Assembly (NCBI RefSeq): GCF_041435335.1
Contig: NZ_CP108430.1
Span: 5,307,001 to 5,371,000, forward strand
Direction of reading: 5' to 3'
Origin: Streptomyces sp. NBC_01283
Lineage (GTDB): Bacteria > Actinomycetota > Actinomycetes > Streptomycetales > Streptomycetaceae
Length of the DNA stretch: 64,000 bases
The notes below the pieces were generated by a model. That model saw only the letters and a program-made list of their open reading frames with translations, was not told where the DNA came from and searched no databases. The position numbers and the translations under genes are program-made. Shown piece after piece: positions 49,983 to 58,646 of the stretch. Position 1 is the stretch's first letter. Each line of letters begins with the position of its first letter.

Positions 49983-50857
49983 GCAAGGTCAGCCTGGAGG
50001 GTCAGGTCGCGGTCGTCACCGGGGCGGCGCGCGGTGTGGGGGAGTTGCTCGCGCGCAAGCTGTCGGCGCGGGGCGCGAAGATCGCGCTCGTCGGCCTGGA
50101 GCCGGACGAGCTGAAGCAGGTCGCGGGGCGGCTGCACACCGAGGCCGAGGCCTGGCACGCGGACGTCACGGACCATGTCGCGATGGCCCGGGTCGCCCAG
50201 GAGGTCAAGGAGCGCTTCGGGAAGGTCGACATCGTCGTCGCCAACGCGGGCGTCGCCAACGGCGGGCCGTTCGTCGAGTCCGACCCCGAGGCGTGGCGCC
50301 GGGTGATCGAGGTCAACCTCATCGGCAGCGCGGTGACGGGCCGGGCGTTCCTGCCGGTCCTGATGGAGAGCCGGGGCTATCTGCTGCAGATCGCCTCGCT
50401 CGCGGCGATCACGCCGGCGCCGATGATGACGGCGTACTGCGCGTCGAAGTCGGGCGTCGAGGCGTACGCGCACTGTCTGCGGGCCGAGGTCGGCTACAAG
50501 GGCGTGAAGGTGGGCGTCGGTTACCTGTCCTGGACGGACACCGACATGGTGCGGGGCGCGGACCAGGACGACGTCATGCGGGAGCTGCGGCAACGCCTGC
50601 CGTGGCCGTCCAACAAGACGTACCCGCTGGGCCCGGCGGTGGACCGGATCGTCGCCGGGATCGAGCGCAGGTCCAGCCACGTGTACGCGCAGTGGTGGCT
50701 GCGGGGGATGCAGGGCATCCGCGGCTACCTGCCCGGGGTCATCGGCTCGGTCGGCCAGCGGGAGATGCGGCGCTTCGAGCCGCGCCTCGGCTCCGTGTCC
50801 ACGGGGCTCGTGGGAGCGGGCGGCTCCGCCGACGAACAGGCGCGTACCGGGCGGTAG
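49979..50857 (+). CDS. Short-chain dehydrogenase/reductase
   Basis: A 292-aa SDR that starts in an ATGA overlap with the hydrolase. NAD(P)-binding VVTGAARGVGELLARKLSAR, the structural motif IVVANAGVANG, and the catalytic Ser-Tyr-Lys with YCASKSGVEAYAHCLRAEVG are all present. It would interconvert an alcohol and the ketone substrate of the BVMO, or process the released alcohol. The operon ends with a terminator shared with the convergent csbD-like gene. Confidence 0.9.
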   Translation: MSKVSLEGQVAVVTGAARGVGELLARKLSARGAKIALVGLEPDELKQVAGRLHTEAEAWHADVTDHVAMARVAQEVKERFGKVDIVVANAGVANGGPFVESDPEAWRRVIEVNLIGSAVTGRAFLPVLMESRGYLLQIASLAAITPAPMMTAYCASKSGVEAYAHCLRAEVGYKGVKVGVGYLSWTDTDMVRGADQDDVMRELRQRLPWPSNKTYPLGPAVDRIVAGIERRSSHVYAQWWLRGMQGIRGYLPGVIGSVGQREMRRFEPRLGSVSTGLVGAGGSADEQARTGR

Positions 50858-50875
50858 CCGACTGCTCGGACAAGG

Positions 50876-50909
50876 CTGAGGCCCACCCGGCGTCCCGGGT
50901 GGGCCTCAG
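50876..50909. terminator. Bidirectional terminator between the SDR and csbD-like genes
   Basis: CTGAGGCCCACCCGG (50876-50890) pairs perfectly with CCGGGTGGGCCTCAG (50895-50909) around a four-base loop. Confidence 0.85.
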
Positions 50910-50930
50910 ACGTTCATGCGCGGCGCCGTG

Positions 50931-51137
50931 TCAGGCGTCGTAGTCCTGGTTGAACTTGTCCTGCTGCTCCTGCGCGGCATCCCGGGCCTGGTCCGGGGCC
51001 TGCGAGGAGCGCTCGCCGGCCTGGTCCTGCGCCTGCGAGGCGCGCTCGCTCGCCTCGTCCTTCTTGTCGCCCATCGAGCCCTTCGCCTTGTCGGCGAGGT
51101 CGTTGGCCTTGTCCTGGAACTGGTCCTTGATGCCCAT
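50931..51137 (-). CDS. CsbD-family stress protein
   Basis: A 68-aa hydrophilic protein: MGIKDQFQDKANDLADKAKG at the N-terminus, then repeated DQAGERSSQAPDQARDAAQE units. It is rich in Gln, Asp, Lys and Ala and lacks hydrophobic residues, matching the CsbD family induced by general stress. It is probably intrinsically disordered, with no known biochemical activity. Monocistronic, with the terminator at 50876-50909. Confidence 0.82.
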   Translation of the reverse strand: MGIKDQFQDKANDLADKAKGSMGDKKDEASERASQAQDQAGERSSQAPDQARDAAQEQQDKFNQDYDA

Positions 51138-51264
51138 GCTTGTTCACTCCTAGAGGGTGAGGTTGGAGGGGCCTCGACCAGACTTACATGGGGGCACAAT
51201 CCTCGCATTTCGATCAACGGGGAATCGGCGGGGAGGGGGATCGACCGCCCGGCAAGAGGCCCCC

Positions 51265-54200
51265 TCAGCCCCGTGGCGGAAGCTTCGGTCGCCGTCGGTC
51301 CGGTACGTCCTCAAGCCCCGGGGGTGTCGCCGCGGGCTGCCGTTCCAGGAGGTCGAGGGCCACGCCCACCGCGTCGTCGAGCTGGGCGTGCCGGCCCTCC
51401 GCCCAGTCCAGCGGCGTGCGCAGCACCTCCAGGTCGGGGGCCACGCCGTGGTTCTCCACGGACCAGCCGTACTCGTCGAACCACCCCGCGTTCATCGGCA
51501 CCGTGATGACCGTCCCGTCGCCCAGGACGTGCCGCCCGGTCATCCCCACCACGCCGCCCCACGTGCGCTGGCCCACCACGGGGCCGAGGCCGAGCAGCTT
51601 GAAGGCCGCCGTGATCATGTCGCCGTCCGACGACGTCGCCTCGTCGGCCAGGGCCACCACGGGCCCGCGGGGTGCGTTCGACGCGTACGACACCGGCTGG
51701 GCGTTGCGTGTCAGGTCCCAGCCGAGGATCTTCCGCGTCAGCTTCTCGACCACCAGCTCGCTGATGTGCCCGCCCGCGTTGCCGCGCACGTCCACGATCA
51801 GGGCCGGGCGCGAGACCTCCAGGCGCAGGTCCCGGTTGAACTGCGCCCAGCCGGAGCCGCCCATGTCGGGGATGTGCAGGTAGCCGCACTTGCCCCCGCT
51901 CAACTCCCGTACGACGTCGCGTCGTTTGGCCACCCAGTCCTGGTAGCGCAGGGGGCGTTCGTTGATGAGGGGGACGATCGCCACCCTCCTCGACCTGCCC
52001 TCTGGCTCGGCCGCCCGGAACGTCAGCTCCACCGTCGTGCCGCCCGCAGCGGCGAGCAGCGGGAAGGGGCCCGTCACCGGGTCCACCGGGCGGCCGTCGA
52101 TGTGGGTGAGGACCGCGCCCTCCCGGATGCCCGCGCCCGCGAGCGGCGAGCGCGCCTTGGAGTCGGAGGAGTCGCCGGGCAGGATCCGCTTGATCATCCA
52201 ACTGCCGTCACGGCAGACGAGGTTGGCGCCGAGCAGGCCCATCGCCCGCTGGTAGTGCGGCGGCCCTTCGTTGCGGCGGGCCGCCGAGACGTACGCGTGG
52301 GACGTGCCCAGCTCGCCGAGGACCTCGCGGAGCAGGTCCGCGAACTCGTCGGGGGAGGCGACCCGTTCCACCAGCGGCCGGTACTGGTCCAGGATCGCGG
52401 GCCAGTCGATGCCGCACATGTGCGGCTCCCAGAAGTAGGCCCGGATGAGGCGGCCCGCCTCGTCGTAGGACTGGCGCCACTCGGCCGCCGGATCGACCTC
52501 GTGCAGGATGCGGCGCAGGTCGATCCAGACGGTGGTGTCACCGTCGCCGGTCTCCGTCGAGGGCACCGCGCGCAGGTCGCCCTCGTCGACCACCACGAGC
52601 CGCGAGCCGTCGCCGCTGAGCGCGAACCAGTCGAGGTGGTCGACCAGTTCGGACTTCTTGCCCTTGGAGATGTTGAAGTACTCCAGGGTGGGGCGCCCCG
52701 AGGTGTCCGACGGGTTGGCGAACGTCTCGCCGAGCGCGCCCGAGATCGGCCAGCGCATCCAGACGAGGCCGCCGCCGCTCACGGGGTGGAGGGCCGAGTA
52801 CTTGGACGCCGAGACCGGGAACGGCGTCACCCTGCTCTCCAGGCCCTCCACCTCCACGATGGCGGAGCCGGCCGGGGAGAGACCGTCGGCCGGGTCGAGG
52901 CCGCCCGCCGCCGGGCGGCCGTCGGGGGAGAGGGCGAAGGGGGACGGGGTCGCCGACGACAGGGGGACCAGGTAGGGGCGGCAGCCGAGGGGGAAGGACA
53001 GGTCGCCGGTGTGCACGTCGTAGACCGGGTCGAAGCCGCGCCAGGACAGGAAGGCCAGATAGCGGCCGTCGCTGGTGAAGACCGGGTTCTCGTCCTCGAA
53101 GCGGCCGTTGGTGACGTCGACGATGATGCGGCAGCCCGGCCCTTCGATGCGGGCCATCTTGATCTGCCGCAGGGAGCGGCCGATGCCCGGATGCGACCAG
53201 GTCAGCCACGCCCCGTCCGGGGAGAACGCCAGGTCGCGCACCGGTCCGTTGAGGGAGCGGATCAGCTCCGTCACCTCGCCGTCGGACTCCTCGGTCGCGT
53301 CGATCAGGAGCAGCCGCCCGTCGTTCGACGCGATCGCGATCCGTTCGCCCTCGGGGTCGGAGATCAGTTCGAGGACCCGGCCGAGCTTCCCCTGCGCCAG
53401 CCTGCGCGGCGCGCGGTCGCCGCTGGCGCGCGGCAGATAGGCGATCTCGACGGCGTCCTCGCCCTCCGCGTCGGTGACGTAGGCGACCTGTCCGCCCTTG
53501 CCGAGCATCTCCGGGAGCCGCACGCGCACGCCCGGGGTGTCCGTGATGGTGCGGGCGGGCCCGTCCCGGTGCGTCAGCCAGTACAGGCTGCCGCGTACGA
53601 CGACGGCGCTGGCCCGGCCCGTCGCGTCCACGGAGAGTGAGTCGACGTGCTGGGCGGCCGGCACCTGGTAGATCCGCCGCCCGGCGCGCGGTCCGCCCAG
53701 GCGCACGTCGAGGCGGCGCGGCACGGCGCCCGCGGACAGGTCGTCGACCAGCCAGACGTCGCCCGCGCACTGGTAGACGACGCGGGCGCCGTCGCTGGAC
53801 GCGTGCCGGGCGTAGAAGGCGTCGTGATCGGTGTGCCGTCGCAGGTCGGAGCCGTCCGGCAGGCAGGAGTACAGGTTGCCGACGCCTTCGTGGTCGGAGA
53901 GGAACGCGATACGGCCGTCCACGAACATCGGGGCGTCCAGATGGCCGTCGAGGTCGGGCAGGAGCTGCTCGCCGTGCAGCCACAGGCGGCCGGTGGCCCC
54001 GCCCCGATAGCGCTTCCAGGCGGCGGGCTCGTGCGGCGGCTTCCCGGTCAGGAGAAGCGTCTTGCGTTCGCCCTCGATGTCGTTGACCGCGATGTCGTAG
54101 ACCGGCCCCCAGGGCAGCTTGCCGCCGGGTGATCCGTCGGTCGGCACGCTGTAGGCCCAGCAGAAGTACGAGAAGGGCTGATTGTGCGAGGAGACGGCGA

Positions 54201-54543
54201 GGATGTCGCCGTCGGGGGACCAGCCGCAGACCCGGGTGTCCGTGCTCCCCCAGTAGGTGAGCCGCCGGGCCGGGCCGCCGTCGACCGGGGCGAGGTGGAT
54301 CTCCGGGTCGAGGCTGCGCCAGGTCGTGAACGCGATGTGGCGGCCGTCCGGTGAGAAGCGCGGATGGCTCACCTTGGTCCGGTCGACGGTCACCCGCCAG
54401 GCACGGCCCGCGGGGGCTCCGTCCGGGCTCAGCGGTGCCACCCAGAGATCGTCCTCGGCCGCGAAACAGAGACGGTCGCCGCTGAGGTGCGGAAATCGCA
54501 GGTAGGCGTGGTCAGCATGGGCTTCATCGCGCGCGTCGGTCAC
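51265..54543 (-). CDS. Tricorn protease homologue
   Basis: A 1,092-aa cytosolic S41-type protease that cuts oligopeptides, often after the proteasome. GTG 54543 (VTDARDEAHADHAYLRFPHL) is chosen. The N-terminal half is a six- and a seven-bladed propeller (repeats such as SHPRFSPDGRHIAFTTWRSL and AFSPDGAWLTWSHPGIG). The C1, PDZ and C2 catalytic domains follow. The PDZ part is REGAVLTHIDGRPVDPV. The catalytic serine is in ALADEATSSDGDMITAAFKL (near residue 971), with GTSHAYVSA holding the histidine. Length agrees with archaeal Tricorn (about 1,070). Confidence 0.92.
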   Translation of the reverse strand: MTDARDEAHADHAYLRFPHLSGDRLCFAAEDDLWVAPLSPDGAPAGRAWRVTVDRTKVSHPRFSPDGRHIAFTTWRSLDPEIHLAPVDGGPARRLTYWGSTDTRVCGWSPDGDILAVSSHNQPFSYFCWAYSVPTDGSPGGKLPWGPVYDIAVNDIEGERKTLLLTGKPPHEPAAWKRYRGGATGRLWLHGEQLLPDLDGHLDAPMFVDGRIAFLSDHEGVGNLYSCLPDGSDLRRHTDHDAFYARHASSDGARVVYQCAGDVWLVDDLSAGAVPRRLDVRLGGPRAGRRIYQVPAAQHVDSLSVDATGRASAVVVRGSLYWLTHRDGPARTITDTPGVRVRLPEMLGKGGQVAYVTDAEGEDAVEIAYLPRASGDRAPRRLAQGKLGRVLELISDPEGERIAIASNDGRLLLIDATEESDGEVTELIRSLNGPVRDLAFSPDGAWLTWSHPGIGRSLRQIKMARIEGPGCRIIVDVTNGRFEDENPVFTSDGRYLAFLSWRGFDPVYDVHTGDLSFPLGCRPYLVPLSSATPSPFALSPDGRPAAGGLDPADGLSPAGSAIVEVEGLESRVTPFPVSASKYSALHPVSGGGLVWMRWPISGALGETFANPSDTSGRPTLEYFNISKGKKSELVDHLDWFALSGDGSRLVVVDEGDLRAVPSTETGDGDTTVWIDLRRILHEVDPAAEWRQSYDEAGRLIRAYFWEPHMCGIDWPAILDQYRPLVERVASPDEFADLLREVLGELGTSHAYVSAARRNEGPPHYQRAMGLLGANLVCRDGSWMIKRILPGDSSDSKARSPLAGAGIREGAVLTHIDGRPVDPVTGPFPLLAAAGGTTVELTFRAAEPEGRSRRVAIVPLINERPLRYQDWVAKRRDVVRELSGGKCGYLHIPDMGGSGWAQFNRDLRLEVSRPALIVDVRGNAGGHISELVVEKLTRKILGWDLTRNAQPVSYASNAPRGPVVALADEATSSDGDMITAAFKLLGLGPVVGQRTWGGVVGMTGRHVLGDGTVITVPMNAGWFDEYGWSVENHGVAPDLEVLRTPLDWAEGRHAQLDDAVGVALDLLERQPAATPPGLEDVPDRRRPKLPPRG

Positions 54544-54684
54544 TTCACCATGCTTTTCCGGTGCGGAGGGCCCGGCAACTCGTACAGAGGGCCGGGCGGC
54601 TCGTACACGGGGGCGATCGGGGGCGATCGGGGGTGAACGGGGGTGAGCGGCGGGGGTGAGTGCGCCGCGTGATGCAGCACACGT

Positions 54685-54745
54685 ACGAAACGGTTTCGTT
54701 TCGTTAAGGCCGCGGGTACAGTCATGGCGTACGGAACGGTTTCGA
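54685..54745. promoter_or_regulatory. Paired TetR operators upstream of the tetR gene
   Basis: ACGAAAC-G-GTTTCGT (54685-54699) is a perfect palindrome, and ACGGAACGGTTTCGA (54731-54745) is a second copy with two changes, 46 bp on. Both share the CG(A/G)AACGGTTTCG core. They sit between the tricorn start and the TetR start, so the regulator probably represses its own transcription. Confidence 0.65.
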
Positions 54746-54762
54746 CGAGGAGCGGAGGGATC

Positions 54763-55353
54763 ATGGCTGAGGCGGCAACGGTGCGACGCAGCCGGATCAC
54801 GCCCGAGCGTGAGGCCGAGCTCTACGCGGCCGTGCTCGACCTGCTCCGCGAAGTCGGGTACGAAGCGCTCACGATGGACGCCATCGCGGCCCGCACCAAA
54901 TCCAGCAAGGCCACCCTCTACCGCCAGTGGGGGAGCAAGCCCGAGCTGATCGCCAGGGCGCTGAAGCACAACAAGCCGGTGTCCATCGAGGACATCGACA
55001 CCGGCTCCCTGCGCGGCGACCTCATGGAGACCGCCAACCGTTCGGACGACTGTCAGATGGAGCGGGACGCCGCGCTGATGCGGAGCCTGTTCCATGTCAT
55101 CCACGACAACCCCGAACTCCACCAAGCGCTGCGGCAGTTGCTCATCGAGCCGGAGATCACCGGCCTGAACGCACTGCTGCGCAGGGCCGTGGAACGGGGC
55201 GAAGTGGCCCCGGACAACCCCGCCCTCGGCTACGTCATCCACATGATGGTCGGCGGCTTCGTCGCCCGTGACCTGATCGAGGACCGCACGGTCGACCGTG
55301 AGTTCCTCCGTTCCTACATCGACGCCGTGATCCTCCCCGCTCTCGGCGTCTGA
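54763..55353 (+). CDS. TetR-family transcriptional regulator
   Basis: A 196-aa repressor. The start at 54763 (MAEAATVRRSRITPEREAEL) follows GGAGGGATC, better than the ATG at 54724, which lies inside the operator. The N-terminal HTH is LTMDAIAARTKSSKATLYRQ followed by WGSKPELIARALKHNK. The C-terminal domain ends FLRSYIDAVILPALGV and belongs to the AcrR/TetR_C_11 sort. It lies 118 bp upstream of the MMPL exporter on the same strand and probably controls it in response to a lipophilic ligand. Confidence 0.88.
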   Translation: MAEAATVRRSRITPEREAELYAAVLDLLREVGYEALTMDAIAARTKSSKATLYRQWGSKPELIARALKHNKPVSIEDIDTGSLRGDLMETANRSDDCQMERDAALMRSLFHVIHDNPELHQALRQLLIEPEITGLNALLRRAVERGEVAPDNPALGYVIHMMVGGFVARDLIEDRTVDREFLRSYIDAVILPALGV

Positions 55354-55471
55354 CCGAACCCCCTCACCGCACCACCTCTCAGCACCCTTTCCACCTGACG
55401 CGACCGCTCACGTCGTCGGGCTGATCCCCCCTGCCCTGTAGACACCACGACCTGACCGGGAGTACGCCCTC

Positions 55472-57715
55472 GTGGCCACTTTCCTCTACAAACTAGGCCG
55501 ACTCGCCTTCAGGCGTCGGCACTTCGTCGCCCTGATCTGGGTGGCGCTCCTGACGCTTGCCGGAGTCGGCGCCGCGTCCGCGCCCACCGCCGCATCCAGT
55601 TCCTTCTCCATTCCGGGGACGGAGGCCCAGAAGGCCTTCGACCTGCTCGAAGAGCGGGTGCCCGAGGCCAGCGCCGATGGCGCGAGCGCCAAGGTCGTCT
55701 TCAAGGCACCGGCCGGTGAGAAGGTCACCGACCCGGGCAACAAGGCCGACATCGAGAAGACCGTCGCCGCGCTCAAGTCCGGTTCGGACGAGGTGGCGAG
55801 GGCGGACAGCCCCTTCCGGACCAAGACGGTCAGCAAGGACGGCTCCACGGCGTACGCGTCGGTCTCGTACAAGGTCACCTCGATGGAGCTGACCGACGAG
55901 AGCCGTGACGCCCTGGAGAAGACCACCGACCAGGCTCGCGAGTCCGGGCTCACGGTCGAGGTCGGCGGGGACGCGCTGCAGGCCATGCCCGAGACCGGGG
56001 CCACCGAGGTCATCGGCATCGCGGTCGCGGCGGTCGTCCTCGTCATCACCTTCGGCTCGCTGATCGCGGCGGGTCTGCCGCTGCTCACCGCGCTGATCGG
56101 CGTGGGCATCGGCGTCTCCTCGATCACCGCGCTGGCCAGCGCGCTCGACCTGGGGACGACCACCTCCACGCTCGCGATGATGATCGGCCTCGCGGTCGGC
56201 ATCGACTACGCGCTCTTCATCGTCTCCCGCTACCGCGGTGAACTCGCCGACGGGCGGGACCGCGAGGAGGCGGCGGGCCGCGCCGTGGGCACTGCCGGAT
56301 CGGCCGTGGTCTTCGCCGGGCTCACCGTGGTCATCGCGCTGGTCGGCCTCGCCGTGGTGAACATCCCGATGCTCACCAAGATGGGCTTCGCGGCGGCCGG
56401 CACGGTGGTCATCGCCGTGCTCATCGCGCTCACCCTGATCCCGGCGCTGCTCGGGTACGCGGGCAAGAAGGTCAAGCCCACGGGCGAGAAGAGCAAGGTG
56501 CTCGGCGGCGGCAGGAAGGCGAAGGCCGCCGCGGCCGAAGGAGCCGCGCCGAAGGACAACCTCGGCACCCGCTGGGCGCGCTTCGTCACGCGCCGCCCGC
56601 TCACCGTGCTGCTCATCGGCGTCATCGGTCTCGGCGCTGCCGCGCTGCCCGTCTCCTCGCTCGAACTGGGCCTCCCGGACGACGGCGCCCAGCCGACGTC
56701 CACGACCCAGCGCAAGGCGTACGACCTGGTCTCCGACGGATTCGGCCCCGGCTTCAACGGTCCGCTGATGACGGTCGCGGACCTCAAGGGCTCGGACGAC
56801 CCGAAGGCGGCGGCCGGCGAGATCAGGACGACGGTCTCCAAGCTGGACGACGTCCTCTCGGTCGCCCCGCCGGTGATCAACAAGGCGGGCGACACGGCGA
56901 TCATCTCCGTCGTCCCGTCCTCGAAGCCCAGCGGCATCGAGACCGAGAACCTCGTGCACTCGATCCGTGACGCGGGCGCCGACATCAAGTCCGACACCGG
57001 TGCGAGCGTCATGGTCACCGGCACGACGGCGATGAACATCGACGTCTCCGAGAAGCTGAACGACGCCCTGCTGCCCTACCTGGCACTCGTCGTCGGCCTC
57101 GCCTTCCTCCTCCTGATCGTCGTCTTCCGCTCGATCCTGGTCCCGCTCAAGGCGGCACTCGGCTTCCTGCTCTCGGTCCTCGCGGCCCTGGGCGCGGTCG
57201 TCGCGGTCTTCCAGTGGGGCTGGCTCGGCTCACTCTTCGGCGTCGAGCAGACCGGCCCGATCATGAGCATGATGCCGATCTTCATGGTGGGCGTCGTCTT
57301 CGGCCTCGCGATGGACTACGAGGTGTTCCTCGTGACGCGCATGCGAGAGGCGTACGTCCACGGGGAGCGCCCCGGCCAGGCGATCGTGACCGGCTTCCGG
57401 CACGGGGCCCGCGTGGTCTCGGCGGCCGCCGTGATCATGATGGCGGTCTTCGCGGGCTTCATCGGCTCCAGCGAGCAGATGGTGAAGATGATCGGCTTCG
57501 GTCTCGCGATCGCGGTGTTCTTCGACGCGTTCATCGTGCGTATGGCGCTGGTCCCGGCGGTGCTGGCGCTGCTGGGCAAGAAGGCGTGGTGGCTGCCGGG
57601 GTGGCTGGACCGTGCTCTGCCGAACGTGGATGTCGAGGGCGAGGGCCTGCGCACGGACGCCGAGAAGGCCACAGCCCAGGCGGCCGACGCCGATCGGGAG
57701 CCTGCCCGGGTCTGA
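55472..57715 (+). CDS. MMPL-family (RND-type) lipid/drug exporter
   Basis: A 747-aa membrane exporter with 11-12 TM segments in two halves, starting with GTG at 55472 (VATFLYKLGRLAFRRRHFVA). Each half has a large extracytoplasmic loop. Conserved proton-relay motifs are GLAVGIDYALFIVSRYRGEL in the first half and GLAMDYEVFLVTRMREAYVH in the second. Relatives export lipids, siderophores or drugs. Its last 255 bp are repeated at 57848-58102. Confidence 0.92.
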   Translation: MATFLYKLGRLAFRRRHFVALIWVALLTLAGVGAASAPTAASSSFSIPGTEAQKAFDLLEERVPEASADGASAKVVFKAPAGEKVTDPGNKADIEKTVAALKSGSDEVARADSPFRTKTVSKDGSTAYASVSYKVTSMELTDESRDALEKTTDQARESGLTVEVGGDALQAMPETGATEVIGIAVAAVVLVITFGSLIAAGLPLLTALIGVGIGVSSITALASALDLGTTTSTLAMMIGLAVGIDYALFIVSRYRGELADGRDREEAAGRAVGTAGSAVVFAGLTVVIALVGLAVVNIPMLTKMGFAAAGTVVIAVLIALTLIPALLGYAGKKVKPTGEKSKVLGGGRKAKAAAAEGAAPKDNLGTRWARFVTRRPLTVLLIGVIGLGAAALPVSSLELGLPDDGAQPTSTTQRKAYDLVSDGFGPGFNGPLMTVADLKGSDDPKAAAGEIRTTVSKLDDVLSVAPPVINKAGDTAIISVVPSSKPSGIETENLVHSIRDAGADIKSDTGASVMVTGTTAMNIDVSEKLNDALLPYLALVVGLAFLLLIVVFRSILVPLKAALGFLLSVLAALGAVVAVFQWGWLGSLFGVEQTGPIMSMMPIFMVGVVFGLAMDYEVFLVTRMREAYVHGERPGQAIVTGFRHGARVVSAAAVIMMAVFAGFIGSSEQMVKMIGFGLAIAVFFDAFIVRMALVPAVLALLGKKAWWLPGWLDRALPNVDVEGEGLRTDAEKATAQAADADREPARV
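57461..57715 (+). repeat. Direct repeat, copy A (3' end of MMPL gene)
   Basis: The sequence from ATCGGCTCC to the MMPL stop is repeated at 57848-58102, offset 387 bp. The first roughly 195 bases differ at only two positions, and the last 60 bases have diverged further. Confidence 0.9.
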
Positions 57716-57733
57716 GCCAGGGCCGATGAGCGG

Positions 57734-57772
57734 GGTGGGGAGAAGCGCGGGAGGTATGCGCTTCTCCCCACC
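57734..57772 (+). terminator. Terminator of the MMPL gene
   Basis: GGTGGGGAGAAGCGC (57734-57748) pairs perfectly with GCGCTTCTCCCCACC (57758-57772), nine-base loop, 18 bp after the stop. Confidence 0.85.
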
Positions 57773-57778
57773 GTCGTC

Positions 57779-58102
57779 GTGGCTGCCGTGGTCGTGACGG
57801 CGGTGTTCGCGTGGGGGGTCCGGGGGTGTCCCCCGGGAGGACACAGCATCGGCTCCAGCGAGCAGATGGTGAAGATGATCGGCTTCGGTCTGGCGATCGC
57901 GGTGTTCTTCGACGCGTTCATCGTGCGTATGGCGCTGGTCCCGGCGGTGCTGGCGCTGCTGGGCAAGAAGGCGTGGTGGCTGCCGGGGTGGCTGGACCGT
58001 GCTCTGCCGAACGTGGATGTCGAGGGTGAGGGCCTGCGCACGGACGCGGAGAAGGGCGCGGCTCGGGCGGCCGACGCCGACCGGGAGCCGGTTCGCGTGT
58101 GA
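57779..58102 (+). pseudogene. Relic of an MMPL gene 3' end
   Basis: An open frame of 107 codons whose last 84 residues (GSSEQMVKMIGFGLAIAVFF to the end) repeat the C-terminus of the upstream MMPL protein. Its N-terminal 23 residues (VAAVVVTAVFAWGVRGCPPG) are a degenerate version of the preceding TM region with a short GC-rich insertion. It lacks the rest of the transporter and a ribosome site. It is probably a leftover of a tandem paralogue or a partial duplication kept similar by gene conversion. Confidence 0.85.
57848..58102 (+). repeat. Direct repeat, copy B
   Basis: The second copy of the 255-bp sequence at 57461-57715. It encodes the same C-terminal peptide, ending ADADREPVRV instead of ADADREPARV. 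Confidence 0.9.
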
Positions 58103-58111
58103 GGTGACGTG

Positions 58112-58453
58112 TCAGTGCGGGACGGGGGCGGTCGCGTACGTGCGGCGCAGGAAGCGGATCAGGGCTGACGCGTCGAACTGGACGACTGCTACCCCTTGCG
58201 CCGAGTGGAACTCCATGACCGTCTGGACCCGCCCACAGGGCCAGATGTGTACGTCGCCGCTGGTGGCCGGGGCTCGCAGGCCCTGTTCGAGCAGCTGGCG
58301 GGCGAAGGTCCACTCGTGGGAACCAGGGAGGCCGATCCGCACCGAGAGCGGGTCGGCCTCCGGGTCGTACCGGAGGACGGCGGGGACGGTGAGCTGGTCG
58401 TCAGGGGAGTCCGTGACGACGTGGGCACGTGCGTACTGCTCTACTGCGGACAT
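58112..58453 (-). CDS. SsgA-family sporulation/cell division regulator
   Basis: A 113-aa protein with the SsgA-like (SALP) pattern: LTVPAVLRYDPEADPLSVRI, EWTFARQLLEQGLRAPATSG, DVHIWP and FDASALIRFLRRTYATAPVP. SALPs are unique to sporulating actinomycetes. They guide septum placement or peptidoglycan maintenance by recruiting division proteins. It is somewhat shorter than SsgA/SsgB (about 136 aa), so it is one of the minor paralogues. Convergent with the MMPL relic. Confidence 0.88.
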   Translation of the reverse strand: MSAVEQYARAHVVTDSPDDQLTVPAVLRYDPEADPLSVRIGLPGSHEWTFARQLLEQGLRAPATSGDVHIWPCGRVQTVMEFHSAQGVAVVQFDASALIRFLRRTYATAPVPH

Positions 58454-58553
58454 CGCCTAACTCCTCACCGTCACGTGCGTTCTGCACTCCAATGTCCCAT
58501 ATATTCCGATTCCTGCTCCAGGTGTGACCGGGATAACTGGGTAGCCGCCGCTC

Positions 58554-58570
58554 TTGCAAACCGTTCGCAA
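58554..58570 (+). promoter_or_regulatory. Nur-like box upstream of cbiM
   Basis: TTGCAA-N5-TCGCAA matches the Nur (nickel-responsive Fur-family repressor) box TTGCAA-N5-TTGCAA with one change. It overlaps the likely -35 region of the cbiM promoter, with a TATCAT -10-like hexamer at 58579-58584. This suggests that the metal carried is nickel. Confidence 0.55.
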
Positions 58571-58646
58571 CAAAGCACTATCATTGAACGGTTCACGAGC
58601 GATCCGCTCTGCCTTCCTTCTTCCTGTCCTGCCCAGGAGCGCGCGC

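Noticed and set aside
51157..53640. An 827-codon plus-strand frame opposite the tricorn protease gene
   Set aside because: A shadow of the minus-strand tricorn gene; rich in Arg, Gly and Val with no domain.
58454..58646. A cobalamin riboswitch in the cbiM leader
   Set aside because: The 190-bp leader shows no B12-box-like sequence. A covariance search would settle it, but I see no support.
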